Below are positions 24,701 through 37,000 of a stretch of DNA of 64,000 nucleotides, piece after piece. The position numbers and the translations under genes were made by a program. Source of the DNA: Trametes villosa (taxonomy: Eukaryota > Basidiomycota > Agaricomycetes > Polyporales > Polyporaceae); assembly GCA_002964805.2 (NCBI GenBank), contig PUDQ02000001.1:7464001-7528000 (forward strand), given 5' to 3'. The notes beneath the pieces were generated by a model that saw nothing but the letters and a program-made list of their open reading frames with translations, did not search any database and was not told the DNA's origin. Within the stretch, counting starts at the first letter, position 1. Every line of letters begins with the position of its first letter.

Positions 24701-25163
24701 GCGACGCCGGGGGGAAGGCAAACCTGTCCGTGGTCCGCGATCGCAACGGGGTGTCGTACGAAGGGCGAGTTGGGGAGGACGTCGCGCTCTCCGATCGCGT
24801 CCTGTCGGCGAGCGGACGGCTCTCAGGCGTTGCCCCTTCGGCGGTTCTGGCTCGTTCCTCCCACTTCCCTCGTACAGCATTGATGTCCAAGCTGCCTCCG
24901 ACGCGGTGTGTTGGAGTCCATCTCCTGGTCGCGTTCGGCGCAGGACTAGGAGAAGCTTGACCGGTGGTATTGGTGCTGATACCGGTGGGTGTGGACAGGA
25001 TTGTGTTCCGTGCCGCTTGAGAACCAGACCGAGAGAGGGTGCCGGAGCGAGATGAAGTCCGCTCGAGCAAGGCCCTCTGGTATGCGAATTGACCAGACTC
25101 TAACGCAGAGTTATGCCGCGCTCTAGCCGAACCGGTAGAGGAGGTCGAATCTGATCTGTCCAT
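18736..25163 (-). CDS. IQGAP family scaffold (Rng2/Iqg1 orthologue)
   Basis: This cytokinesis and polarity scaffold binds actin, calmodulin/myosin light chain and Rho GTPases at the contractile ring. The 1,883-aa model has 16 exons: 25163-23481, 23429-23352, 23294-23218, 23168-22966, 22913-21196, 21147-20956, 20906-20786, 20731-20616, 20561-20476, 20424-20234, 20183-20044, 19994-19856, 19807-19570, 19514-19233, 19175-18801, 18748-18736. Residues 1-485 are Ser/Pro/Arg-rich and disordered. A calponin-homology domain follows at about 490-640 (CHVGEAKEWVENCLG, DNINHFFVFVRYVGLP). About 13 degenerate IQ repeats fill residues 690-1050, mostly xLQAxxRGxLxRR. The Ras-GAP-related domain spans about 1240-1600 (PYGMRYMARETL, YRYINPAI, PETFDIVST). 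The RasGAP_C domain ends in SPRQFDKLD, LLQAQFEDRASFSMFNGLAKFNLNLL and INKKFYR. One intron (20615-20562) has a GC donor. The last exon is 13 nt including the stop. Confidence 0.95.
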
Positions 25164-25816
25164 GGCGTGAAGGTCGTCAAGAGGGACCTGGGGATAGCCC
25201 CAGGACGATCGGATGTTTCAGGCAGGAAAAAGCGAGCGTGTAGCAAAGGCAGATCAGGTAGAACCACAGTCGGGCGGCGCAGCAGGCGAGAGCCAGTTGG
25301 ATGGGATTGGCGGGGGAGGACAAGAGTGATTTGACTGTGGCTGGGGCTCGCACGATGACGACCGCTTCTGAATCAGGAACCCTTTACCCTCCTGCCTCCA
25401 TCTCTCTCCCAGCCACAGTTATGCTGCCTTCCTCTGTATCGTCCCATGAAACCCCAGAAACATATGTTGGACCGAAGGATCATCGGTTTCTCTTCAACGT
25501 ACCGCAATCCCAGCAAGTACAGTGTACATGATAGATATCAGGCTCTACGGCAAGCTATGCATCTCAAGCGGGCGCTTCCCTTGCGAACTGCTGCCGTTGG
25601 ATGTACCGTAGGCAACCCAAGTACTATTGCGCTTCACTCGCCCTTCTGTGCGGAGGTGGCACAGTCAGACGGTTGCTGTAATCCCGAGAGGGCTGGAGAT
25701 ATGAATTTGCTGTTCGTGAGGACGCGATGATCAGTTTGGGTGGCCGAAACGCGTGAGTGGCTAGCAGTCGCGCGCGTCGCGTCGACGCGACCCCAGCCAC
25801 TTGACCATGATCAGCC
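25164..25816. promoter_or_regulatory. Bidirectional promoter region, IQGAP / GCP3
   Basis: 653 bp between two divergent start codons of cytoskeletal genes. No clear TATA box or other strong motif was seen. Confidence 0.45.
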
Positions 25817-28800
25817 ATGTCTGACACCCTCGAGTCTCTCGTCTATGCTCTCGTGCCCGCAACTCGTCAAGATGAACGCCTCAAACGTCAACTGGTAGCC
25901 CACTGCGAAGAGATTCTGAGCAGGTAACGCGACATTACTGTGTGGATGCGTCCCACCGGATGAGACCAGAGTATCCGAGGCGGCCTTCCGGAAGAGAGTG
26001 CTCATTCCCTCCGTAGTCACATCGGCCAAGCAGCGGAGAAGGATATAGGTCATCTTGCAGACCTCATAAAACGCCATCGTCCGTGCTCCTTACTTCACCT
26101 ACGCGTGCTGATATCGACCTCGCACAGTGCTACAGACAACCTCCAGCAGCACAAGTACACTTCGCTTCACGAACCTACTGTCACGGCTCTTGGATCAAGT
26201 GTGTTACGACGTCATTCAACACGTACTAACTCCTTACGCTATCGCTAGCCCGTTTTGACAAGAAAGCACGCCTCCCTGCAATTCCTTTACGCACTCGCGA
26301 CCGCCCCCGCACCTACACCCACCGCCTCCTTCCTCCCGGCCCTTGCTCCACCACCACCAACAAGACCATCGTCCAAGGCGACTACTCCCATCGACACCCA
26401 ACCATCACAACGACAACAGAAGGGAAAATCCAAAGCTGATCTACTCCGGGAGTATCGTCTACGATTAGGTTCGCGCCTCGCATTCTCAATTCGGCGTCAG
26501 GTTGACACGCTCAGGCCAACCCCATATACCCGAGCACCTCATTCTCCGGGATACCCTCTACCTGTTGCAAGGCATCTCCGGGAAATATGTGCAGTTCTCG
26601 GTGACCAAGGATGCCGAGCAGAACAAGGAGCTCGTCTTTACTGAAGACCCCGTAAGCGACCAACCCGCGAATTTGGCCGCTATTCTGACATTTCGAAGAG
26701 ATACCATGTATGCCCACCGATGCGAGCCCTCATCCACCGACTTGCGGAGGTTGGCCACCTCTACCAACGCGTAGACGCATTCGTGCGCGAGCGCGAAGGG
26801 AAAGTCGGAGTGGGCATGATCGAGCAGAGCCTCTGCCACCACCTCCAGACGCAGCTCACGGAGTACTACAGGCTGATAGCAGTTCTGGAGTCGCAGATGT
26901 CGACTGTTTCCCAACAGGAGGAGAATGGTAGCCTGGAAGAGCGCACGCGTGAGGAGACTGGGCTTACGCTCAAGCGCTTGGACGTATGGATAGAGGACTG
27001 GCGACTACGGATGCGCATGATGAGTGTATGCGTGGAGGGTGCCAGAGGTAGCGACTTTATTCGCCTTCAGAGGTCAGAAAACTAACACAGACGCGAAGAT
27101 GCGCAGGGTGGTGCGCTCGTGAACCTAATTCACGGCTACGCTGAGAACGGCGACCCCTTCATCCGCAAGTTCACTAACCAACTTCTCGAAGAGGTGACAC
27201 CACAGCTCGAGCAACACGTTGGTACGAATTCTCAACCATCCCCTACAGGTGTCCAAGCCCTTCTTTGCAACTCTCCACAAATGGCTATTCTCGGGAGAGC
27301 TTTACGATCCCTTCTCAGAGTTCTTCGTCGCGGTAGACCCCGAGCTCGCCCATTTGCAGTACATGCAGCCCTCCCTACAAGGGGTAGGTCAACTAGCTAC
27401 GGATGGGGGCTTCGGTGGGGGCGATGTAGAGGATATTTCTGAGGAACACGCCGGTGGACTCCAGCTTTGGGAACGCAAGTACCGGCTGCAGAAGGAGATG
27501 CTACCTGCCTTCGTCGGAGAGACCTTTGGTCGGAAGGTAAGTCCGTAGTACAGGGCTATGAAGGGCCTTTCCTGACAGTACCCCAGATATTCTCCACCGG
27601 AAAGAGTCTCAACTTCATCCGGTACAGTTGTCACGACAGCGACTGGGTGGCGACGCGAGAGAAACTAAGCAACACGGGTGGTAGTAAGTACTGGATTTAT
27701 AACGCACAGCAGGTTCCTTGACACTACCCACGGTATAGCGCTCAAGTACAGCGATATCGCGGGGCTCGAGAGGAGTATCGATGTTGCGTATCAGATCGCC
27801 AGTCAACGACTCTTCGACGTCTTCTTCGATAAGTATCGCCTGCTCGACCATCTCTTGGCTCTCAAGCACTACCTTCTACTCGGATATGGCGATTTTGCTG
27901 ACCAACTCATGGATACACTGGGGTACGTTGTTGGCATTTGTCCGTCAATCCAATATTGAACATGCTGCGCCTTCAGCCCTAGCTTGTCGCGTCCCGCGAA
28001 CACGCTATACCGACACAATCTGACGGCCACGCTAGAGTCGGCGCTCCGCTCCTCCAACGCGCAGAACGACCCCCCAGACGTGCTCCGGCGGCTCGACGCG
28101 CGGATGCTGGAGTACTCGCACGGCGAGATCGGCTGGGACGTCTTCACGCTCGAGTACAAGGTCGACGCGCCGATCGACACCGTGCTCGATCCGACGGCGA
28201 TGATGAAGTACCTCAAGCTCTTTAACCACCTTTGGCGCGTCAAGCGCATCGGGAGTACGCTCAATACGGGTTGGATGCGCATCGCGGGCGGCGCGAAGAC
28301 GTTCCTCCGAGTACCAGGTGCGTCCACGCCCATTGCCTATTAACCCGATAAATGCACCCATCAAATCTACCGACTGACATGCTGTGTAGAACTCGAGTAC
28401 GACTGGCACCAAATCCGGCTCGTCATGGCCGAGATGATCCACTTCATGCGCCAGATGGAGGCGTACTGCAACCTCGAGGTTATCGAATGCTCCTGGCAGG
28501 AGCTCACGGGCTTCATTGAGAAGAAGGAGGGCGACCTAGACGCGCTCATCGAGACCCACCGCGCGTACCTCGACCGCATGGTGAAGAAGGTGCTCCTGCT
28601 GAGCCCGAAGGCGGGCAGGGAGGAGAATCTGTTGAACCAGGTCCGCGACTTGTTCACGATGATCCTGAACTTCCGCGAGGCAACGGTGCGTGCTGGACTA
28701 GGAGGAAAGACGCGCGACTTGCTGACACTGTACAGGATGACCTCTACAACTACTGTCTTTCTGAGTCGGCACGGCGAGACGCAGAGAAGGATTCCGCCAG

Positions 28801-29081
28801 AGTACGCATCTCTGACCCACATACACGTCCAGGCTAACTTGAGCGTCGCCCAGGGAGTGCACACGCGCATCGAAACCGCCGAGGACCGCAGGTACACCAC
28901 CGAGTCCCTCCCCAGCATCCTCTCCCGCGTCCGCGAATACGGCGCGGCGTTCTCCGAGCGCGTGCAGACGATCGTACAGGCGCTCGCCGCGCACCCCGAC
29001 CTCGACTGCCGGTTCCTGGGCATCCGGCTCTCCTTCAGCGACTTCTACAAGACGAGGAAGGACCAGCAGCTGCGTGCATGA
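25817..29081 (+). CDS. Gamma-tubulin complex component 3 (GCP3/Spc98/Alp6)
   Basis: This core subunit of the gamma-tubulin small complex nucleates microtubules at spindle pole bodies. The 826-aa model (Spc98 has 846) has 13 exons: 25817-25923, 26128-26200, 26249-26468, 26515-26651, 26699-27047, 27099-27193, 27249-27536, 27587-27683, 27739-27922, 27977-28317, 28390-28685, 28736-28801, 28854-29081. A poorly conserved N-terminus with a Pro/Ala/Thr linker precedes EHLILRDTLYLLQGISGKY (GRIP1 start). Then come LVNLIHGYAENGDPFI, ATLHKWLFSGELYDPFSEFF and, in the C-terminal half, KYSDIAGLERSIDVAYQIAS, LKHYLLLGYGDF and the GRIP2 segment FNHLWRVKRIGSTL...EMIHFMRQMEAYCNLEVIE. Exon 2/3 and the 55-nt intron at 27684-27738 were chosen because the alternatives break the frame or the conserved block. 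The last four exons are markedly more GC3-rich than the first ones. Confidence 0.93.
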
Positions 29082-29173
29082 ATATATTGTACACTATGGC
29101 GGTATGACAGATGTTGTAATATGGTATGGCGGTATACAGTGCTGCGTGATGCGAGTCGTAAGGGCGTAACAAT

Positions 29174-32100
29174 CTATGGTCGTGAGGAGATCTTGGGCTC
29201 GCGGTAGAGCCGTAGGAGGAGGGAGCTGCATACTACTGATACAGATCTGCAGGGACGCGTGAGCTTGAGGTAAGGGTTGTGATATGGGGACACTTACGAT
29301 AGAGCCATCGCCAAGGAGGCCCATACAGGTGCGAGACGAGCATGTCCTGCGGGATAAACAACCCCCGCGGCGATGGGAAGAGCGATGAGGTTGTATATCG
29401 AAGCCCAGAACTACGCAGAGGTAAGCTCCACATTCTATCATCGAGCCAAGAGACACCTCACAAAGTTAAACTTGACGCGGTTGAACACCGTGCGAGACAG
29501 GTCCGATAACGTCAACAAGCTCCGCAGGTTAGACGACACGAGGATGAACGATGCACTCGAGAGTGCAACATCACTTCCAGAGCCGATGGCGATCCCGACG
29601 TCCGCGGCCGTCAAAGCCTATCGTCCCAAATGAAGTCAGACTGTGATACTGGAGCTGTGCGCGAGCTACGTACCGGTGCGTCGTTGATACCGTCACCAAC
29701 CATAGCCACGATGCAACGCTCGTTCAGCCTACGACGACCGAAGAGACGGGCCAAACCCCGCTGGGGCCGCTTCATGCCTACCTGCTGAAGCCACTGGATT
29801 TTCTCCGCCTACACGATAGCCAATGTCAGCAACATGACTAGATAGCCCCAAAGGCGTACTGACCTTCTGGTGCGGAAGAACCTCCGCGATGACGTTGGTC
29901 TCAGGGATGCCCACCGACTTCGCGACTGCCTTCGCCGTCATCGCGTTGTCGCCCGAGATCATCCACGTCCCGAGCCCTTGGGCCTGCAGCCGCGCGAGCA
30001 CCTCCTTGGCCTCCGTCCTGATAGGGTCGGAGACCGCGAACGCAGCGACGACGGAGAACCCCGAGGAGGCGATGCTGACGGCGAAGAGCACAACGCTCTT
30101 CCCTTCGGACTTCCACGAGTGAAGCAGCCCAGAGAGCTTTCCGTCGACTTCGGCATGGTGTTCCTCCATCCAGGCCTCGTTACCGATGATCGCCGTGCAG
30201 TTCAACGCAGGGAAGGTCGCCTTCAGCCCGCGTCCAGGGGTTTCCTCGACCTCGGACGCCGTCTGCGCAGCCGCGCGGTTCTCTTCACAGTACCCGCGGA
30301 TGGCGCTCGCGAGCGGATGGGAGCTCGCGGACTCGATCTCTGCAGCGATACCCAAGATGACCTCTTTAGAGAAGGACTGCCCGTCCGCGACGTCCACGTC
30401 GGTGACCTTGGGGTCGCCGCCTTCGGTAAGCGTGCCTGTCTTGTCAAACACGACGATGTCGAGCTGAGCGGCCTCCTGGAATGCCTCGCCTCCCCCGCGT
30501 GCGAGGATGCCGTACTTGGCAGCGAGCCCCGAACCAACGAGCAGCGCAGTGGGCGCAGCCAGGCCAATGCCGCATGGGCATGCGACGACGAAGACTGCGA
30601 TGGCGAACTCGAGGGACCATACCGCTGATGGTGGTGTGAGCGACACGCACCACAAAGACAAAACGATGGTTGATGCTTACCATATCCACCGACTTCGATG
30701 TCGAGGTAGTCTGGGGGAAGAGCTCCACCCAAGCCGAGGCCGAGCCATACTACCCAGGTGGTGATGGCGAGCAGCGTCACAACGGGGACGAAGTATCCTG
30801 TGATGAGGTCTGCGAGCCGTTCGATGGGAGCGCGTCGGGTCTGCCCCTCACGGACCACTCTAACGACGTGGTCCAGCCTGCAGAGCGAAATCGTCAGCGG
30901 GTGTTGTTCGGACAGGTTGGCGGCGACTTACATCGTCTGACCACCGATCTCGTCGACGCGCACGTCCACAACACCGGCCTTGTTGATAGTGCCGAGGAAG
31001 ACTTTGTCCCCAACTAGCTTCTTGACCAGCCTTGACTCGCCCGTCAACGAACTCTCGTCGAACGCTCCGCCCTCACCCGAGACGACCGTCCCATCCGCAG
31101 GCGGGCTCGCCCCGTTCAACACGCGCACGACGTCCCCGACCTCGAGCAGCTGTGCATCGATCCGCTCGACCTTAGTCCCAGGCTTGGACGCGAAGTTGTG
31201 CTCCTCCGCGGCGACGTCGCCCTTCTCGACATCATGTGTCCCGGCCGCGGTGTTGCTCGACGTCGTGCGCGAGAGCTCCGCGCTATCGAGCTGCGCAGAC
31301 GCGGGGGCGATGACGAGCGCGGTGGTCGGGCGCAGTTTTCCCAGGGCGGTGATGGCGTCGGCGGTGCGGCCCTTGCTGAACGCTTCCAGGAAGCGACCTA
31401 AAAGGGACGAGGTTAGTCTCATGTCGTGGGCGCCTGCGCGACATCGCTTTGCACCGCTACTACACACCTGCAAGAAGGAACATCGTGAGCAAGACGACTG
31501 AGTCGAAGTACGTCGTTGTGTCTCCTTGGCCCGACGCGCTGCGTTCCTGTGTGGCTGCCATAATGAGCAGAGCGATGGAGGCGAAGTACGCGACGGAGAC
31601 TCCTGTGGAAACCTGCGAGGACTGGTTGAGTATTCGCAGCATCACGACTATGAACGCAGAGGTGCTCACCAGAAGGTTCATGCTGCCAAATCTGATGAAC
31701 CTCTTCCACACAGGTACGCGGCTGCCTCTGCGCCAAAGCGCATAGATCTCCCTCAGACTCCGGCGGTGGTACGTCCCCGCGCTGTAGAACATTACTGGTG
31801 TCGCAAGGATGAAGAGCGCCCACTCCGCGCGGGACGCGTTCCCTGCCCAGATGGGTCCCTCGAACCACATACGCGTCGCATTGCTCGACGGGACGAGGCT
31901 CATGTACACAATTCCGATTATGAACGTCGGGATCGCGACAATAATGGAGAAGACGAGGCGCATGAGGAGGCTCCGCTGTTCCCGGCGCTGCATGAAGCGT
32001 GCGCGGTCCTCTAGGGAAGGTGGCCGGTGGATGGACGCTGAGAAATGGGTGGTAGGCTCGCCCGCGGATTCGATAGCGCGGATGATGGAGCGAATTGTTA

Positions 32101-33454
32101 GGCTCGGCGGGGAAGGAAGGTAGGTCAGGGTCAGGATTGGGTCGGTGTATGAGGTGAGTGGCTTGGACACGGTGATGTCGCTTCCGAGCTTCTCCAGAGC
32201 AGCCATTATCTTCCCCGGACAATGTCTACGCGTGCAGTGAGTTAGCCGATCGACAAACGTTGCAGGAAGGCACTTACGCGCAGAACATGCCCTCAACGCG
32301 CAAAGACACCGTACGAGGACCGACCTCCTCCCCGTAGTCGGCGTCGAACCCATGCACTGGCTGGAGACTAACGATCTCAGCCTCGTATCCCGCGTCGTTC
32401 ACGGCTTCCACCAGCTGCGGTGCCAAATCCCTGTCCTCGATGACCGCGGTAGCCGACTTGCCTAAAAGGTTCACGGCTACGTCGGACACGCCGGGTATTT
32501 CGGAGAGCAGGCGTGTAACGGTGTTGGAGCACGACGCGCACGTCATGCCATCCACTGAGAGCTCGACCCGCTGCGGCCCTCCATTTTTCTCGCTCTCGTG
32601 GGGGAGCGAGGATCGAATGGGCTCGACGTTCACGACCTCCGCCTCGTAGCCGATGTCTTCAATGGCCGATACAGCGGTAGGCACAACCTCGGTACTGGAT
32701 ACGACGAGCGTGGCTGAATTGCCCAGCAGGTTGACGGCGACGTCGGTCACGCCCGGCAGGTCTGCGAGTGCCCGGGTTATGGCACCTGAGCACGAGGCGC
32801 AGGTCATTCCACCGACGGAGAGAGAGACCCGAGAAGGGGCCGCTGCGGAGGGAGCGCCGTGACCCGACTGGGCACCTGCAGCCACGTCGTCCGGGATGAA
32901 TTTGGCGTCTACAGAGTCGTGCAGGGAGTCCTGTGATGGCGTGCGGTCGGTATAATATTGCGCAGCCCGAGCGAGCTGATCTAGGACACACCTTGTCAAG
33001 CGTACTTCCTCCGGCCGGGTGTTCTTGCGCTGCCTGTTCGGACCGACACTGGGCACAGTTATCGATGTGCTGCTTTCGGCGCGCGGTGGGGAATGCAGAC
33101 ATCCGTGCGAGGCTGCCCGACCAGGAGAGCGGGGGTTGCGACGCGCTCTCCTCTAGCACGGGGGTGGAGAGGATGTCGTAGCCCGCGTCGTCGATAGTCG
33201 ACTTGATCATGGCGGGGGTGAGTGCGCGGGAATGCTTGACGGTGACGGACTGGGTAACGATAGACACGTCGACGACCGAGGGCGAGGGCGATAGCGACGC
33301 CAACGCGTCCTGGATAGTCTTAACGCAACTGGGGGAGCAACGAGGTGTTAGGTAAGTAGGACGTCGGCCGGGGGCATTGACGCGGCGCGTACCTTCCGCA
33401 GTGCATGTTCGTCACGAAGACGGTGGTCGTGATCTCGCTTGACTCGGAGACCAT
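29174..33454 (-). CDS. CCC2: Copper-transporting P1B-ATPase (Ccc2/ATP7 type)
   Basis: This pump moves Cu+ into the secretory pathway, where it loads multicopper enzymes such as Fet3-type ferroxidases and laccases. The 1,236-aa model has 11 exons: 33454-33393, 33328-32992, 32930-32278, 32225-31468, 31397-30932, 30877-30681, 30624-29864, 29808-29674, 29617-29462, 29410-29298, 29246-29174. Four N-terminal metal-binding domains carry MHCGSC, MTCASC, MTCASC and MFCAHC; the first and fourth CxxC sites are completed across introns. The pump core has TGES, the ion-channel CPC in VACPCGIGL, the phosphorylation site DKTGT, the SSHPLA motif, SGDNAMTAKAVA and VGDGINDAP, and an MALSSVSVVCSS last helix. 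An in-frame ATG at 33607 could extend the protein by 51 residues, but 33454 gives the usual start just before HMA1. It is divergent from vip1. It acts in the same pathway as the ferric reductases upstream. Confidence 0.95.
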
Positions 33455-34044
33455 GCTGGGGAAGTGGGTGAGACGGAGGGGGCGAAGCTGGCGCGAAGAC
33501 CCGCGACGGCGGTCTGATATAGTGGCCGGCATAGTAGCTGGGAAGCGGAGGTAGGTATGGGGTGACCTGGGGCAGGGGAATACCTGGAAATTGTCGGGGA
33601 AAGCCACGGGGCTCGCGAAGGAGGTATAAGTAGGCGTTGCGGTCTCCGTTCTTGGTCATCCTTCGCGCCTCCCGTCCTCCAGAAAATGCCTCATCGCGCA
33701 CGCAGGCGCCCACAAAGTGCGCAATCGTCATTGATTCGCACAAATCCCTCGCGCGCTCGGCACATGCCGTACCCCGGCCACCATATTCTTCCTGGATCTA
33801 GATCCAGCGCTTGGTCAGCTCCCAAAATGGTCACGGATTGTGGCTCCAGGCTGAAGGCCTCCACATTGTCTGTGCCGGGTGGAGTCTGCTCTGCACACGA
33901 CCACACCGTCCGCCGCGTCCTGCCCTCCTCCTCCCTCTGCGGGGTGACGCCGCAACGCGTCTCTCGCATCTGAGCGGCCTCCTCGTTTTTGTCCCGAACC
34001 ACATGAATGAACACCAGATCCGTCGCTGGGAGAGCAGCATCCCC
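33455..34044. promoter_or_regulatory. Bidirectional promoter region, ccc2 / vip1
   Basis: 590 bp between divergent start codons. Both genes have additional in-frame ATGs here (33607 on the minus strand, 34003 on the plus strand), so the true untranslated space may be smaller. No specific motif was recognised. Confidence 0.4.
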
Positions 34045-37000
34045 ATGAGTTCCCTCGTCCACTCTCCTGAGCAGTCTCCTCGCTCCGCCTCGGCAGCCCG
34101 GTCCAACACGCCCTCTCCAAATGGATCTCATTCGGATCTGTCTGCAATCACCGACCATGCACGACCTCCGATCATCCTGGGCATCTGCGCCATGGATATC
34201 AAGGCGCGCTCGAAAGCCATGCGTGAAATCCTCACCCGATTGGTAGAGCGATCTAACGGGACCATCGAAGTCAAGGTTTTTGGTGACAAGGTCATCCTTG
34301 ATGAAGGTAATGCACATATAATTAGGCTGCGTCAAATGTCGCCTGACCTGTCACGATTTTCAGATGTCGAGAACTGGCCGCGATGTGATGTTCTCATCTC
34401 ATTCTTCTCTACCGACTTCCCCTTGGACAAGGCGATTTCATACGTGAAGCTCCGGCGTCCGCACTGCATCAACGACCTTCCCCCGCAAGCCTTGCTGTGG
34501 GATCGTCGTCTCGTCGGCGCCGTCCTCGACCACTTGAAGGTTCCGACTCCTCGCCGTTTGGAGGTCTCTCGTGATGGCGGCCCGAAGGTGGACGAGGAGC
34601 TGCGAGATATCATGAAGAAGAAGATCGGGCTCGCTTTGGGTGGCTTCCAGGTCACTCCGGAGGTGGCCATGAGCGACGACGGAAATGCGATCATCATAGA
34701 CGGCCAGGTCATGGAGAAGCCTTTCGTGGAAAAACCTGTCAGCGGCGAGGACCACAACGTGTACATCTATTTCCGTGGCGGAGGCGGTCGCCGTCTCTTC
34801 CGGAAGGTAAGGCCATCGAGGCTTGGAGGTACATCCTGATTGAGTATATGCGAACATCAATTGAAAACAGGTCGGGAACAAGTCGAGCGAATTGGACCCA
34901 CAGCTGAACTTCCCGCGCACCGATGGTTCGTACATCTACGAGAAGTTCGTGGATGTCGACAACTCCGAGGACATCAAGGTGTACACCGTCGGCAAAGACT
35001 ACACTCATGCCGAGACGCGCAAATCTCCTTTCGTAGATGGTGTTGTTCGACGCAATACCGAAGGCAAGGAGATCCGGTGAGTCCATCTCGTTACTGTATC
35101 CTGCATATCAGCTGACAAGAATACGTAGCTTCATCACCCACCTGAGCGAAGAGGAGAAGCAATGGGCCTCCCGTATCAGCGACGGCTTCGGCCAGATGGT
35201 CTGTGGTTTCGACATGCTCCGCTGCGATAACGGCAAGACAAGCCAAGTGATCGACGTTAACGGATGGAGTTTCGTCAAGGGCAACGATACCTATTACGGT
35301 GAGTACCGCTTTACTCAGCTCATGCTCGTTGTGTACTCAGCACTTCCGCGCTAGACAAAACCGCCGAGATCCTCGCATCGCTGTGCATCAGAGTCGCCGC
35401 CTCTCCGGAGCGCCCTCTCCCAGCCGCCGAGGCGACGATCGAGGAGCCCACCTGGCTGCTCAAGGCGAACGTCACCGTCTTCCGCCACGCCGACCGCACG
35501 CCCAAGCAGAAGCTGAAGTTCAACTTCCCGATCGGCGAGCACTGGACACAGCCGTTCGTCACGCTGCTCAATGGCGAGCGCGAGGAGATCATCCTGCGCG
35601 AGCGCGCTCAGCTCAACCTGATCGCGACCGCTGTCGAGGAGGCGAAGGGCTTGGGCGCGGACGGTGAGGACTTGGTGAAGTTGACTCAGCTGAACAATGC
35701 GCTGTTCAGCAAGATCGACCTGCCTGGCACGAAGGCACAGCTGAAGCCGGTGTATTCCAAGAAGCAGCCGGGTCAGGTTAGGAAGCTGACGAAGCTCACG
35801 CTTGTCTTCAAGTGGGGTGGCGAGGTGCGCTACGGCGTGATTCGTTTCCAGATCGACGCTGACACGTATTAGTTCACGCACTCTGCCCGCTACCAATCCC
35901 GTGATATCGGAGAGAACATGAAGAAGGATATCTCCATCATGAGTACGTGGTCATCCTTGCTGGTGTTCATGAGATAACTATATCTCGCCTCCACAGACAA
36001 GGATATCCTGAAGAACGTCCGGGTACGCATCCTGCCTGTTCACACAACCCCATGATGCTTAGATGTTTGCAGATCTACACTTCCTCCGAGCGACGCGTGG
36101 TCGCCTCGGCAGAGATCTTCGCTGCAGCGCTCTTCGACAGCAACACGTCTGGGACAGCATCAGGCACGCTGTCCGCGAACAGTGGAGCGCCGTCGTCGCG
36201 CTCCTCCACAGACGGTGGGCACCCTTCCGGCAGCCAGTTCAGCGCTCGGCGCGAGAACTCGCTGCCCGCGCAGCGCCCGCCGAAACTCATCGTGCGCAAA
36301 GACCTGCTCGACGACTCGAACGCGGCCAAGGACCTGATGGACGACGTGAAGAAGCGGTTGAAGATCCTGCTCCGCCCGGGCGAGCCCGAGAAGCGGCCCG
36401 AGCTCACGTGGCCCAAGAGCATGAAGAAGGAGCCGGTCGAGGTCGTGAAGGAGGTGATCGAGCTGCTGAGCAAGTTCCGGGACATCATGCGCCGCAACTG
36501 GGAGACGATGGACGTAGACCGCATCCAGGAGCGTTGGTGCTGCGGCGACGAGCCCTGGCTCTTCCGCGAGCGCTGGGAGAAGCTCTTCGAGGACTTCTGC
36601 GACGTGAAGCAGGAGAAGTTCGACCCCTCGCGCGTGTCGGAGCTGTACGACACGATCAAGTACTGCGCGCTCCACCACCGCACCTTCCTCTTCTCCATTT
36701 TCAGCGAGCACGGCGAGGGCGTCGAGCAGCAGGGTCAGGACCGCCGCCTGCACGAGCTTTACGGCCGCGCGAAGGCCCTCTTCGACCTTGTTGCCCCGCA
36801 AGAGTATGGTATAGAGCCCGAAGAGAAGTACGCACCCATCTTATCGCCAGTGCTTTCTACTGACCGTCTTTCCTCCTAGGGAGGAGATCGGCGTGCTGAC
36901 GTCGCTCCCGCTCCTGCGCAACGTCGTCGGCGACCTCGAGCGCGCGCGGAACAACGAGGAGTGTGGGCTCACGCTCTACTTCACGAAGGAGAGCCACATC

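Noticed and set aside
27684..27713. 30-nt candidate intron in gcp3 ending at GCACAGCAG
   Set aside because: It would put the next exon out of frame with a stop. Extending the intron to TATAG at 27738 gives 55 nt and restores NTGGT-LKYSDIAGLERSID.
29756..29790. Intron after LQQ in the ccc2 hinge (CAG|GTAGGC)
   Set aside because: Reading straight through is open and yields a GLARLFGRRR linker directly before VAMVGDGINDAP, while splicing breaks the frame.
32967..32991. 25-nt intron in ccc2 ending at CCTAG
   Set aside because: Too short for a spliceosomal intron. The 61-nt GTGTGT...CACAG intron (32991-32931) keeps the frame and gives a clean junction.
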